Both the position numbers and the translations under genes were made by a program. Below the pieces are notes generated by a model, which had not been told where the DNA came from, ran no database searches, and was given only the letters and a program-made list of their open reading frames with translations. From Cellulomonas sp. Y8 (GTDB lineage: Bacteria > Actinomycetota > Actinomycetes > Actinomycetales > Cellulomonadaceae): DNA of 64,000 nt. The stretch covers positions 3,596,001 through 3,660,000 of the forward strand of contig NZ_CP041203.1 in the NCBI RefSeq assembly GCF_008033115.1. Direction: 5' to 3'. Of the stretch, positions 42,600-51,400 are shown piece after piece. Each line of letters begins with the position of its first letter. Positions within the stretch are counted from its first letter, which is position 1.

Positions 42600-43421
42600 A
42601 TGAGCGACCCCCTCCTGTCGGTGAGGGACTTCTCGGTCCGGTACGAGACCGCCGCACCCGTGGACGCGGTCAGGGACGTGTCCCTCACCGTCCACCGGGG
42701 CGAGGTCCTCGGGCTCGCCGGCGAGTCCGGCTGCGGCAAGACCACCCTCGCCTACGGCGTCCAGCGCCTGCTCAAGCCCCCGGCCGTCATCCCCGGCGGG
42801 ACCGTCACCTGGCACGACGCCGACGGCGCCGACACCGACCTCCTCGCCCTCGACGCCGCCGCGCTGCGGGCGTTCCGGTGGGACAAGATCTCGATGGTGT
42901 TCCAGGGCGCGATGAGCGCCCTGAACCCGGTGGCGACGGTCGGCGCCCAGCTCGCGGACGTGTTCGAGGTGCACCGCCCCGCGATGTCCCGGGCCGAGCG
43001 CACCGCCGCGGTCGCCGAGCTGCTCGAGATCGTCAAGGTCGGCGCGGCCCGCAGCAGGAGCTACCCGCACGAGCTGTCCGGCGGGATGCGCCAGCGCATC
43101 ATGATCGCGATGGCGCTCGCGCTGCGCCCGCAGCTCGTCGTCATGGACGAGCCGACGACGGCGCTGGACGTGCTGGTGCAGCGGGAGATCCTGCGGGAGA
43201 TCACGAGCCTGCGCGAGGCGTTCGGGTTCTCGGTCGTCTTCATCACGCACGACCTGCCGCTGCTGCTCGAGATCTCCGACCGCATCGCGATCATGCGCGC
43301 CGGCCAGATCGTCGAGCTCGACACCGCGGCGAACATCTGGTTCCGCCCGCAGCACGACTACACGAAGACCCTGCTGTCGTCGTTCCCCCGGCTGACGGCC
43401 GAGCGGGCGGTGAACCGATGA
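42600..43421 (+). CDS. Oligosaccharide/oligopeptide ABC transporter ATP-binding protein (DppD type)
   Basis: A 273-residue ATPase: Walker A GESGCGKTTLAYGV near residue 42, Q-loop SMVFQGAMSALNPV, signature ELSGGMRQRIMIAMALA, Walker B LVVMDEPTTALD, His switch ITHDLPLLLEISDRIAIM. It lacks the C-terminal oligopeptide cysteine/Zn region of DppD and ends shortly after the ATPase core (QHDYTKTLLSSFP). AAGGAGA lies upstream of ATG 42600. It overlaps the next ATPase by four bases (ATGA). Confidence 0.93.
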   Translation: MSDPLLSVRDFSVRYETAAPVDAVRDVSLTVHRGEVLGLAGESGCGKTTLAYGVQRLLKPPAVIPGGTVTWHDADGADTDLLALDAAALRAFRWDKISMVFQGAMSALNPVATVGAQLADVFEVHRPAMSRAERTAAVAELLEIVKVGAARSRSYPHELSGGMRQRIMIAMALALRPQLVVMDEPTTALDVLVQREILREITSLREAFGFSVVFITHDLPLLLEISDRIAIMRAGQIVELDTAANIWFRPQHDYTKTLLSSFPRLTAERAVNR

Positions 43422-44215
43422 CCTCGATCGACGTCCAGGGCGTCTCGAAGACCTACCGCGTCCGCGGCGCGGGATCCATCGACGCGCTGTCCGACGTGTC
43501 GTTCACGCTGTCGAGCGGGCAGACCATCGGCATGGTGGGCCAGTCCGGCTCCGGCAAGTCGACCGTCGCCAAGATCCTCACCCAGATGGAGCGGCCCACC
43601 AGCGGCCGGGTGCTCCTCGACGGCCGGCCGGTCCCGACCCGCGGCGCGGCGCTGCGCGCCTACCGCCAGCGGCTGCGGATGGTGTTCCAGGACCCGTTCG
43701 CGTCGCTGAACCCGTACCACTCGATCCGGCACCACGTGGAGCGCCCGCTCGCGCTCTCCGGGGTCGTCCCGCCCGACCAGGTCGACGCCGAGGTGCACCG
43801 CCTGCTGGACAAGGTCCAGCTCGACGCCGCGGTCGTCGACCGCCGGCCGCACGAGCTGTCCGGCGGCCAGCGGCAGCGGGTCGCGATCGCCCGGGCCCTG
43901 GCCCCGCGCCCGGCCCTGCTCGTCGCGGACGAGCCCGTCTCGATGCTCGACGTGTCCCTGCGGATGGGGGTGCTGTCCCTGCTGTCCGACATCCAGGCCG
44001 AGGACGGCCTCGGGGTGCTCTACATCACCCACGACCTCGCCACGGCGCGGTACTTCTCGGACGAGATCATCGTGCTCAACCAGGGGCGGATCGTCGAGCA
44101 CGGCTCGGCCGACGACGTCATCCTGCGCCCGCAGCACCCGTACACCCGGGAGCTCCGCGAGGCGTCCCCCGACCCCGAGCGCTTCTTCGTCGACAGCGCC
44201 GGAGGTGCGCGATGA
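43418..44215 (+). CDS. Oligosaccharide/oligopeptide ABC transporter ATP-binding protein (DppF type)
   Basis: A 265-residue ATPase: GQSGSGKSTVAKILTQMERPTSGRVLLDG, MVFQDPFASLNPYHSIRHHVERPL, HELSGGQRQRVAIARALAPRPALLVADEPVSMLDVSLR and ITHDLATARYFSDEIIVLNQGRIVEHG. The usual DppF signature EPVSALDVS is here EPVSMLDVS. ATG 43418 overlaps the upstream stop, and its own stop overlaps the permease start (ATGA), so three genes are tightly coupled. Confidence 0.93.
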   Translation: MTSIDVQGVSKTYRVRGAGSIDALSDVSFTLSSGQTIGMVGQSGSGKSTVAKILTQMERPTSGRVLLDGRPVPTRGAALRAYRQRLRMVFQDPFASLNPYHSIRHHVERPLALSGVVPPDQVDAEVHRLLDKVQLDAAVVDRRPHELSGGQRQRVAIARALAPRPALLVADEPVSMLDVSLRMGVLSLLSDIQAEDGLGVLYITHDLATARYFSDEIIVLNQGRIVEHGSADDVILRPQHPYTRELREASPDPERFFVDSAGGAR

Positions 44216-45279
44216 CCACGACCACCAGCCCGCAGACCGACGTGGTCGCCGACGGGACGACCGCGACCCGGGCCGAGCGGTCCCGGCCCCGGGTCCCCTG
44301 GCGGTTCATCGGCCGACGCGTCGCGTTCTACCTGTTCACCCTGTGGGCCGCGATCACCATCAACTTCTTCGTGCCCCGCCTGATGAAGGGCGACGCGGTC
44401 GACAACTACCTCGCCCGCAACCGGGGGATGTCCCCGGAGGCGGCCGACGCGCTGCGCGCCCTGCTCGGTCTGGACTCGGACCGGTCGCTGTGGCAGCAGT
44501 ACGTCGACTACCTGGGGATGCTCGCCCGCGGCGACCTCGGCATCGCGATCACCCACGGCCTGCAGCCGGTCGGCCAGGTCATCGCGAACGCGCTGCCGTG
44601 GACCGTGGGCCTGATCGGGCTGGCGACCGTGATCTCGTTCCTGATCGGCACGGTCGGCGGCGCGGTCGTCGGCTGGCGGCGCGGGTCGCGCCTGGACGCC
44701 CTCATCCCGGTCACGACCTTCCTGTCGACCGTCCCGTACTTCTGGATCGGGCTGATGGCGATCTCGGTCTTCGCCGTCACGCTCGGCTGGTTCCCCATCG
44801 GCAAGGCCTACGGGATCGGCACCACGCCCGGCCTGTCGCTGGAGTTCGCCGGGGAGGTGATCAGGCACGGCGCGCTGCCGCTGGCCACGATCGTCGTCGC
44901 CTCGCTCGGCGGCTGGATGCTCGGGATGCGCAACATGATGCTCACGGTCCTCGACGAGGACTACGTCACCGTGGCGCAGGCCAAGGGCATGCCGAACCGG
45001 CGGGTCCTGTGGCGCTACGCCGCGCGCAACGCCGTCCTGCCGCAGATCCAGTCGTTCGCCCTGTCGATCGGCTTCATCGTCGGCGGCGCGATCATCGTCG
45101 AGCAGGTCTTCTCCTACCCGGGCGTCGGCAAGATGCTGCTCGACGCCACGAACGCCAAGGACTACGCGCTCATGCAGGGCGGCTTCCTGGTGATCGTGCT
45201 GGCCGTCCTGGTCGCCAACATCCTGGCGGACGTCGCCTACGCGGTCCTCGATCCCCGTACCCGCCAGTCGGAGGCCTGA
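44212..45279 (+). CDS. Oligosaccharide/oligopeptide ABC transporter permease (DppB type)
   Basis: A 355-residue permease with a 35-residue cytoplasmic tail and about six helices: RVAFYLFTLWAAITINFFVPRLMKGD, IGLATVISFLIGTVGGAVVGW, VTTFLSTVPYFWIGLMAISVFAVTLGWFP, MLGMRNMMLTVLDEDYVTVAQAKGMPNRRVLWRYAARNAVLPQI with the ATPase-contact loop, and a C-terminal VIVLAVLVANILADVAYAVLDPRTR typical of DppB. It belongs with the ATPases before it and the permease after it. Confidence 0.94.
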   Translation: MTTTTSPQTDVVADGTTATRAERSRPRVPWRFIGRRVAFYLFTLWAAITINFFVPRLMKGDAVDNYLARNRGMSPEAADALRALLGLDSDRSLWQQYVDYLGMLARGDLGIAITHGLQPVGQVIANALPWTVGLIGLATVISFLIGTVGGAVVGWRRGSRLDALIPVTTFLSTVPYFWIGLMAISVFAVTLGWFPIGKAYGIGTTPGLSLEFAGEVIRHGALPLATIVVASLGGWMLGMRNMMLTVLDEDYVTVAQAKGMPNRRVLWRYAARNAVLPQIQSFALSIGFIVGGAIIVEQVFSYPGVGKMLLDATNAKDYALMQGGFLVIVLAVLVANILADVAYAVLDPRTRQSEA

Positions 45280-45282
45280 GAG

Positions 45283-46260
45283 ATGACGACCACCCAGCTC
45301 ACCCCGCGGGGCCGCGGCGCCCGGCTCGGCGCGTCGTTCGCGATGTTCCGCAACGCCAAGTCGCTCACCGGCCTGTCGATCCTCGCGGTGTTCGTGCTCG
45401 TCGCGGTCTTCGCCGACCAGCTCGCCCCGTTCTCCCCGACGCAGATCGACGCGACCGCCCGGCTGCAGCCGCCGAGCGGCACGCACTGGTTCGGCACCAC
45501 CCACCTCGGCGAGGACGTCCTCAGCCAGGTCATCTACGGCACCCGCGGCGTGGTCGTCGTCGGCGCGCTGACCTCGCTCATCTCGATGGCGATCGCCCTG
45601 GTCGTCGGCGTCCTCGCCGGCTACCTCCCGGGGTGGCGGTCCGAGGCGCTGTCGGCCCTGGCGAACGTCTTCCTCGTCATCCCGGGCATCCCGATCCTCA
45701 TCATCATCGCCTCGCGGTTCACCAACCCGCCGCTGTGGGTCGTCGCCGCGATCCTCGGCATCCTCGGGTGGGGCTGGGGCGCGCGGGTGCTGCGGGCCCA
45801 GACGATGTCGCTGCGCAACCGCGACTTCGTGCAGGCCGCGAAGCTCAACGGCGAACCGCTGCGGCGGATCATCGGGGTCGAGATGCTGCCGAACCTCACC
45901 GCCCTGATCGCCTCGTCGTTCGTCGGGTCGGTCACCGCGGCGATCCTCGGCCTGACCACGCTGTCCTACATCGGCGTCATCCCGGTCAACGCGTACAACT
46001 GGGGCACCATCCTGAACTGGGCCTCGGCCCAGGGCGCCTTCACCCAGAACCAGTGGTGGTGGTTCCTGCCGCCCGGGCTCTGCATCGCGGCGATCGGCGT
46101 CGCCCTGGCACTGTTGAACTTCGGCATCGACGAGTACATCAACCCCCGGCTGCGTTCGGCCGGAGAGCTGGCCCGCGCCATGCGGCGCAAGGGCCTCGAC
46201 ACCACCGACGGCGTCACCGCCGTCACCTCGCACACGACGCAAGGATCGACCACCTCATGA
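45283..46260 (+). CDS. Oligosaccharide/oligopeptide ABC transporter permease (DppC type)
   Basis: A 325-residue permease with the DppC N-terminal helix SLTGLSILAVFVLVAVFADQLAPFSPTQID, the HWFGTTHLGEDVLSQVIYGTRGVVVVGALTSLISMAIALVVGVLAGY region, RVLRAQTMSLRNRDFVQAAKLNGEPLRRIIGVEMLPNL as contact loop, and a late ALLNFGIDEYINPRL. It starts 3 bp after the DppB-type gene and overlaps the GH3 start by four bases (ATGA). Confidence 0.94.
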   Translation: MTTTQLTPRGRGARLGASFAMFRNAKSLTGLSILAVFVLVAVFADQLAPFSPTQIDATARLQPPSGTHWFGTTHLGEDVLSQVIYGTRGVVVVGALTSLISMAIALVVGVLAGYLPGWRSEALSALANVFLVIPGIPILIIIASRFTNPPLWVVAAILGILGWGWGARVLRAQTMSLRNRDFVQAAKLNGEPLRRIIGVEMLPNLTALIASSFVGSVTAAILGLTTLSYIGVIPVNAYNWGTILNWASAQGAFTQNQWWWFLPPGLCIAAIGVALALLNFGIDEYINPRLRSAGELARAMRRKGLDTTDGVTAVTSHTTQGSTTS

Positions 46261-48599
46261 ACCCCACGTCCCTCGACGTCCGCTACCTCGACGCCAGCCT
46301 CCCCGTCGCCGACCGCGTGCAGGACCTGCTCGCGCGGATGACCGTCGAGGAGAAGGTCGGGCAGATGCTCCAGCTCGACGCCCGGGGCGACTACGCGGAC
46401 GACATCCTGCACAAGCACGTGGGGTCGATCCTGCACGCGTCGCCCGAGCGGCTCGCGCACGCCCACGACCTGACGGCCGAGACCCGGCTGCGCATCCCGC
46501 TGCTGGTCGGCGAGGACTGCATCCACGGGCACTCGTTCTTCGTGGGGTCGACGATCTTCCCGACCCAGCTCGGCATGGCGGCGTCCTGGGACGTCGACCT
46601 CGTCGAGCAGGTCGCCCGGGTCACCGCCCGCGAGGTCGCCACCACCGGCGTGCACTGGACGTTCAGCCCGGTGCTCTGCATCGCCCGCGACCTGCGCTGG
46701 GGCCGGGTGGACGAGACGTTCGGCGAAGACCCGTTCCTCATCGGCGAGCTCGCCTCCGCGATGGTCCGCGGCTACCAGGGCACCGGCCTCGACGACCCCA
46801 CGGCGATCCTCGCGACCGCCAAGCACTTCGCCGGGTACTCCGAGACCCAGGGCGGGCGGGACGCGTCCGAGGCGGACATCTCCCGGCGCAAGCTGCGGTC
46901 CTGGTTCCTGCCGCCGTTCGAGCGGGTGGCCCGGGAGGGCTGCGCCACCTTCATGCTCGGCTACCAGACGATGGACGGCGTGCCGATCACGGTCAACGAC
47001 TGGCTGCTGAACGACGTGCTCCGCGGCGAGTGGGGCTACACCGGCACCCTCATCACCGACTGGGACAACGTCGGCCGCATGGTCTGGGAGCAGAAGGTCC
47101 AGCCCGACTACGCGCACGCCGCGGCCGCGGCGGTGAAGGCCGGCAACGACATGGTGATGACGACGCCGGGCTTCTTCGCGGGCGCGCTCGAGGCCATCGA
47201 GTCCGGGCTGCTCGCCGAGGCCGAGCTGGACGCCGCCGTCAGCCGCATCCTCACGCTGAAGTTCCGGCTGGGGCTGTTCGAGGACCCGCGCCGGCCGTCC
47301 GCGTCGGCGCAGGCGAGCGTCGTGGGTGCGGCGGAGCACGCGGACCTCAACCTCGACGTCGCGCGACGCTCGCTGGTGCTGCTGCGGAACTCCGGCGTGC
47401 TGCCGCTGGCCGGCGGCTTCGCGGGCGTGCCCGGGGCTGCCGCGCGGGCGGCCGACGGCGGCGGGGTCCCGGCGCCCGGTGCGCTGCGGGCCTCGGGCGG
47501 CGACGACACCCCGCGCCGCGTGGCGGTCGTGGGCCCGCTCGCGGACGACCACGAGGCGCACCTCGGCGACTGGGCCGGCAACTCCGGCCAGGCCGACTGG
47601 CTGCCCGACGGCCACCCGCGGGACATGATCGTGACGATCCTCGACGGCCTGCGGGCCGCGGCGCCGGTCGGCTGGGCCGTCTCGCACAGCCGGGGCGCCG
47701 ACATCCTCGACCTGGTGCCGGACCCGGCGGGGGAGCTCTACCCGGACGGCCAGCCGCGGCCGAAGATCGGCGTGCCGGTCGAGCCGGACGCGGCGCTCAT
47801 CGCGGAGGCGGTCGCCGCCGCCGAGGACGCGGACTACGTGGTGGCCGTCGTCGGCGACCAGATCCAGCTCGTCGGCGAGGGCCGGTCCACCGCCACGCTG
47901 GAGCTCGTCGGCGGGCAGAACGCGCTGCTCGACGCGCTCGCCGCCACCGGGAAGCCGCTCGTCGTGGTGCTGCTCGCGTCCAAGCCGCTGGTGCTGCCGC
48001 CGTCGGTCGCGTCGGCCGACGCGGTGCTCTGGGTCGCGAACCCCGGCATGCAGGGCGGGCAGGCGGTCGCCGAGGTGCTGCTCGGGCTCACCGAGCCGTC
48101 CGGGCGGCTGCCGATCTCGTTCGCCCGGCACGCCGGTCAGCAGCCGACGTACTACAACCAGATCCGCGGCCAGCACGGCGACCGGTACGCCGACCTCACC
48201 CAGGAGCCGGCGTTCGTGTTCGGCGAGGGGCTGTCCTACACCACGGTCGAGTACGCGGACCTGCGGCTGGACCGGTCCGTCGCGGGCGTCGGGGACACCG
48301 TGCGGGCGACGGTGACGCTCACCAACACCGGGACGCGGCCCGCGCGGGAGACCGTGCAGCTCTACGTCTCCGACGCGGTGACCTCGGTGTCCTGGGCGGA
48401 CAAGGAGCTCAAGGCGTACGCGCAGGCGGACGTCGCGCCCGGGGCGTCGGTCGAGGTGACCGTGGAGCTCGCGGTGGCGGACTGCACGATCGTCGACGCC
48501 GCGGGGCGGCGGGTCGTGGAGCCGGGGCGGTTCGACGTCCTCGTGGGCCGCTCCTCGCGGGACGCGGACCTGCTGCGGGCGGCGTTCGAGGTGCGCTGA
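46257..48599 (+). CDS. Glycoside hydrolase family 3 beta-glucosidase
   Basis: A 780-residue cytoplasmic GH3 enzyme without signal peptide. The catalytic barrel includes RIPLLVGEDCIHGH, GVHWTFSPVLCIARDLRWGRVDETFGEDP, AKHFAGYSE and the nucleophile Asp268 in GTLITDWDNV. The alpha/beta sandwich and a C-terminal FnIII-like domain (VRATVTLTNTGTRPARETVQLYVSD) complete the long GH3 form. A Gly/Ala-rich insertion near residue 395 (GVPGAAARAADGGGVPAPGALRASGG) is atypical. Its place at the end of the transporter operon implies that imported oligosaccharides, probably cello- or gluco-oligosaccharides, are hydrolysed inside the cell. Confidence 0.95.
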   Translation: MNPTSLDVRYLDASLPVADRVQDLLARMTVEEKVGQMLQLDARGDYADDILHKHVGSILHASPERLAHAHDLTAETRLRIPLLVGEDCIHGHSFFVGSTIFPTQLGMAASWDVDLVEQVARVTAREVATTGVHWTFSPVLCIARDLRWGRVDETFGEDPFLIGELASAMVRGYQGTGLDDPTAILATAKHFAGYSETQGGRDASEADISRRKLRSWFLPPFERVAREGCATFMLGYQTMDGVPITVNDWLLNDVLRGEWGYTGTLITDWDNVGRMVWEQKVQPDYAHAAAAAVKAGNDMVMTTPGFFAGALEAIESGLLAEAELDAAVSRILTLKFRLGLFEDPRRPSASAQASVVGAAEHADLNLDVARRSLVLLRNSGVLPLAGGFAGVPGAAARAADGGGVPAPGALRASGGDDTPRRVAVVGPLADDHEAHLGDWAGNSGQADWLPDGHPRDMIVTILDGLRAAAPVGWAVSHSRGADILDLVPDPAGELYPDGQPRPKIGVPVEPDAALIAEAVAAAEDADYVVAVVGDQIQLVGEGRSTATLELVGGQNALLDALAATGKPLVVVLLASKPLVLPPSVASADAVLWVANPGMQGGQAVAEVLLGLTEPSGRLPISFARHAGQQPTYYNQIRGQHGDRYADLTQEPAFVFGEGLSYTTVEYADLRLDRSVAGVGDTVRATVTLTNTGTRPARETVQLYVSDAVTSVSWADKELKAYAQADVAPGASVEVTVELAVADCTIVDAAGRRVVEPGRFDVLVGRSSRDADLLRAAFEVR

Positions 48600-48609
48600 G
48601 GGCGCGCGA

Positions 48610-48643
48610 CCTCCGTGCGCCGGCGTTCGCCGGCGCACGGAGG
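48610..48643 (+). terminator. Terminator hairpin after the GH3 gene
   Basis: CCTCCGTGCGCCGGCG and its exact complement around TT, a 16-bp stem 10 bp after the stop, closing the operon. Confidence 0.75.
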
Positions 48644-48702
48644 GTGTAGGAGACGCGTCGAGCGAGCAGGTGGCGGATACTCGCTCGACGCGTCTCGTAC
48701 AC
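48644..48702. repeat. Second long palindrome after the GH3 gene
   Basis: GAGACGCGTCGAGCGAG pairs perfectly with CTCGCTCGACGCGTCTC (17 bp) and the stem extends by GTGTA/TACAC after one mismatch; loop of 13 nt. The GCGTCGAGCG core is the one seen in the element at 21555. Together with the preceding hairpin it may be a degenerate DDI element. Confidence 0.6.
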
Positions 48703-48819
48703 GCTCGCCGGGCGGGACGCGGGGCGGCGTCCGAGGTGCGCTGGGGCGCCGGCGCGCGGCCACGGGGCACGGGCGGGCGGACGCCTCAGGTCGCGCCGTT
48801 CGGGGCCGAAGGGTCGGGC

Positions 48820-49200
48820 GTGCCTTTACCCCTGCCCGTCGACCGGCTGGCCTACCTCCGGCTGCGCCGGCGCGCACGCGTGCTCACGGTGCTCGCGCCG
48901 TTCCCGGCCGTGTGGTTCGCCCTGCAGGTCTACGGGGCCGCGCGGTCGGAGGAGCCGGACGTGCACGCGCGCGGCGCCTGGTGGTTCGTCCATCTGGGGC
49001 TGTACCTGCTGGTCGTGGGGTGGGTCGTCGCGCGGGCCTGGCGACGCAGCCGCGCCGCCAGGCCGTACACCCAGCGGATCGAGGACCTCGGTGCCGCTCG
49101 GCCGAGCGGCGAGGCGCGGGGGGGGTGCCCGAGCTCGATGCGGCGTCGGGCCGGCATCGAGGCCTCACCGGGGAGGGTCGAGCCGCCGCGGCGGTGGTGA
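48820..49200 (+). CDS. Putative membrane protein with two helices
   Basis: A predicted 126-residue protein: basic RLRRRARVLTVLAPFPAVWFALQVYGAARSEE (helix 1), then [34 protein letters not shown] (helix 2), then a disordered Gly/Arg-rich tail. The start is uncertain; GTG 48820 opens just before the PVDRLAYLRLRRR segment that looks genuine, while the open frame extends upstream to 48670 over repeat DNA. The C-terminal 45 residues have poor coding character, so the stop may not be the ancestral one. Confidence 0.5.
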   Translation: MPLPLPVDRLAYLRLRRRARVLTVLAPFPAVWFALQVYGAARSEEPDVHARGAWWFVHLGLYLLVVGWVVARAWRRSRAARPYTQRIEDLGAARPSGEARGGCPSSMRRRAGIEASPGRVEPPRRW

Positions 49201-49471
49201 GCGGGCGCGCCGTGCCCCCGCCGGGAGCGTGACCGGTGCCTGCACGTCCCACGGGTGAGTGGCTCGGGGCACCGGGCGGTCGCGGATCGACGCGACCACC
49301 GCGACGACGCGCGGTACCCCGCAGCGACCGCGTACGACGCCCCGGTCCAGCCGGCGGCTCCCGCTCGTCACCGGTCTCCTGCACCGGGCGGCGGTCTCCC
49401 GCCGGTCGCACGAGGTGGGGCGTGACGACCCGCTGCCCGGCGGGCGCGCACGCGCTGGGCGGGCCCCGGGG
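49201..49471. other. Spacer without a recognisable gene
   Basis: About 270 bp between the putative membrane gene and tRNA-Arg. I see no convincing reading frame or regulatory palindrome; the run GGGGCCCCGGGG near 49461 precedes the tRNA 3' end. Confidence 0.4.
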
Positions 49472-49544
49472 TGCCCCCAGCAGGACTCGAACCTGCAACC
49501 GACGGATTAGAAGGCCGTTGCTCTATCCATTGAGCTATGGAGGC
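49472..49544 (-). tRNA. tRNA-Arg (anticodon TCT)
   Basis: Minus-strand cloverleaf: acceptor GCCTCCA/TGGGGGC (one G-T pair), D arm TAGCTCAATGGATAGAGC, anticodon arm ACGGC-CTTCTAA-TCCGT giving TCT, T arm GCAGGTTCGAGTCCTGC, discriminator A. The anticodon stem has a C-T mismatch next to the loop. Confidence 0.93.
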
Positions 49545-49696
49545 GTCGCCGGCCGCCGCGCGACGGGGCGCGCGACCGGGCGGACCCCAGGGTACGCGCC
49601 CGCCGCGGCCCGGTCCGGCGCCCCACGGCGGGCCACGTGCAGAAGTCGCCGCAGGTCACACGGCGCGGACGTTTGGCCGCCTCCCCGTTCACACGA

Positions 49697-49702
49697 GAGG
49701 AT
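49697..49702 (+). promoter_or_regulatory. -10-like box GAGGAT before the first GTPase operon
   Basis: GAGGAT ends 6 nt before GTG 49709. First base departs from TANNNT but position matches the other leaderless starts. Confidence 0.35.
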
Positions 49703-49708
49703 GACGGT

Positions 49709-51400
49709 GTGAACGTGCAGGCGGAGAGCTCGGCGGCGCGGGACGTCCTCGACCGGCCGCTCGCCGCGACGTCCCTGCTCGACGCCCTGACCGACCTCCT
49801 GCGCGACGTGCGGGCCACCGAGTTCCCCCTGGAGGTGCCCGGCGTCGGCACGGCGCGCGCGTCCCGGACCCGGCTGGTCGACCAGCTCGCGGACCACCTG
49901 GTCCCGCGCCTGCGGCAGCTGTCCGCGCCGGCGATCGTCGTGGTCGCGGGGTCGACCGGGGCGGGCAAGTCGACGCTGGTGAACTCGCTGGTCGGCACCG
50001 AGGTGACGACCGCCGGCGTGCTGCGGCCGACCACCCGGCGGCCGGTCCTGGTGCACCACCCGGACGACGCCGAGCTGGTGCGCGAGCACCCCGTCACCGA
50101 CGCGGTGGAGATCGTCGCCTCGGAGCAGGTGCCCCGCGGCATCGCCCTGATGGACGCGCCGGACGTCGACTCGGTCGAGGAGGCGAACCGGCGCTCGGCG
50201 CACCGGCTGCTCGAGGCGGCGGACCTGTGGTTGTTCGTCACGACTGCGGCCCGGTACGGCGACGCGCTCCCGTGGCGGGTGCTCACCGGCGCGACCGAGC
50301 GCGGCGCGTCCGTGGCGATGGTGCTCAACCGCGTCGACCCGGCCTCGCTGCCCACGGTGCGCGGCGACCTGCTCGACCGGCTGCGCTCGCACGGGATGCA
50401 GGGGTCCCCGCTGTTCGTGGTCCCGGACCTCGGTCCGCACGAGGGCCTCATGGACCCGCCGCTCGTCGCGCCGATCACGCGCTGGCTGACGATGCTCGCG
50501 GGCGCCGACCGGGCGCGGACGGTGGTGGCCCGGACGCTGCGCGGGTCGTTCACCGCCCTGCGGCCGTGGGTCGACGAGCTGATCGAGGCGGTCGACCGCC
50601 AGGCCGAGGCCGCGACGGCGGTGCGCACCACGCTGGACGACGCGGTGCGCGCGCCGGCCGAGGACGCGCGGCGCACGATCACCCGCGGCGCCGTCGCGCA
50701 GGGCACGGTCCAGGCGCGCTGGACCGAGCTCACGGCGCCCGGTGCGGCGCTCGCGGACGTGCTCAAGGGCGGCGGCCGGGTCGACCGGTCGCGACGTGCC
50801 GGGCGGGACCGCGCGGCCGCGGTCATGCCGCTGGTGCAGGACCTGGTGTCGTCGGCGAGCTCCACGCTCGCCGCGGTCGGCGCCGCGACCGAGACCGCGC
50901 TGCGCGACGCGCTGGCGTCGGGACCCGCGGGCGCCACGACGCTCGCCGGGGACTGGTCGACCACGGACCGCGCCGCGGACCGGCCGCGCGAGGTCGAGCG
51001 CGCCGCCCGGGACTGGGTCGGCGGCGCCGTCGAGGTGCTGACCGCCGACGACACCGCGCCGGCGCACGCCGCCGACGACCGCGCCGCGAAGCGCGCCGCC
51101 GGGAAGGCAGCCAAGCGGGCCGCCGCCGCGCAGCGCGCGCTCGGGGACGAGGGGCTGGCGGCGCTCGCGCTCGCCTCGGCCGCGGGGCTGGAGCCCGCCG
51201 ACGGGATGCTGGTCGACCTGCTCGGCGACCGCGGCACCGCCGTCGCGGCGACCCTCCGCGACCGGCTCGCGCAGCACGCCGCCGACCAGGCCGCGCGCGA
51301 GCGGGACGCGGCCGTCGCCGTGCTCGACCGCCCGGCGCTCGCACCCGACGCCGCGTCGACGCTGCGGCTGCGGCTGGCCGTGATCAAGGGGCTGACATGA
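49709..51400 (+). CDS. Dynamin-like/YfjP-type GTPase, copy 1 A subunit
   Basis: A 563-residue protein with a GTPase domain at residues about 75-265: G1 GSTGAGKSTLVNSLVG, G2 region RPTTRRPVLVHHP, G3 DAPDVDSVEEANRR, and G4 VLNRVDPAS. The rest is alanine-rich and helical, with no strong membrane helix. Its stop overlaps the start of the B subunit (ATGA). Same G1, G2 and G3 blocks as the A subunit at 55755, so the two operons are duplicates. Membrane remodelling as in bacterial dynamins such as Streptomyces DynA/DynB is a hypothesis from the paired-GTPase architecture. Confidence 0.82.
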   Translation: MNVQAESSAARDVLDRPLAATSLLDALTDLLRDVRATEFPLEVPGVGTARASRTRLVDQLADHLVPRLRQLSAPAIVVVAGSTGAGKSTLVNSLVGTEVTTAGVLRPTTRRPVLVHHPDDAELVREHPVTDAVEIVASEQVPRGIALMDAPDVDSVEEANRRSAHRLLEAADLWLFVTTAARYGDALPWRVLTGATERGASVAMVLNRVDPASLPTVRGDLLDRLRSHGMQGSPLFVVPDLGPHEGLMDPPLVAPITRWLTMLAGADRARTVVARTLRGSFTALRPWVDELIEAVDRQAEAATAVRTTLDDAVRAPAEDARRTITRGAVAQGTVQARWTELTAPGAALADVLKGGGRVDRSRRAGRDRAAAVMPLVQDLVSSASSTLAAVGAATETALRDALASGPAGATTLAGDWSTTDRAADRPREVERAARDWVGGAVEVLTADDTAPAHAADDRAAKRAAGKAAKRAAAAQRALGDEGLAALALASAAGLEPADGMLVDLLGDRGTAVAATLRDRLAQHAADQAARERDAAVAVLDRPALAPDAASTLRLRLAVIKGLT

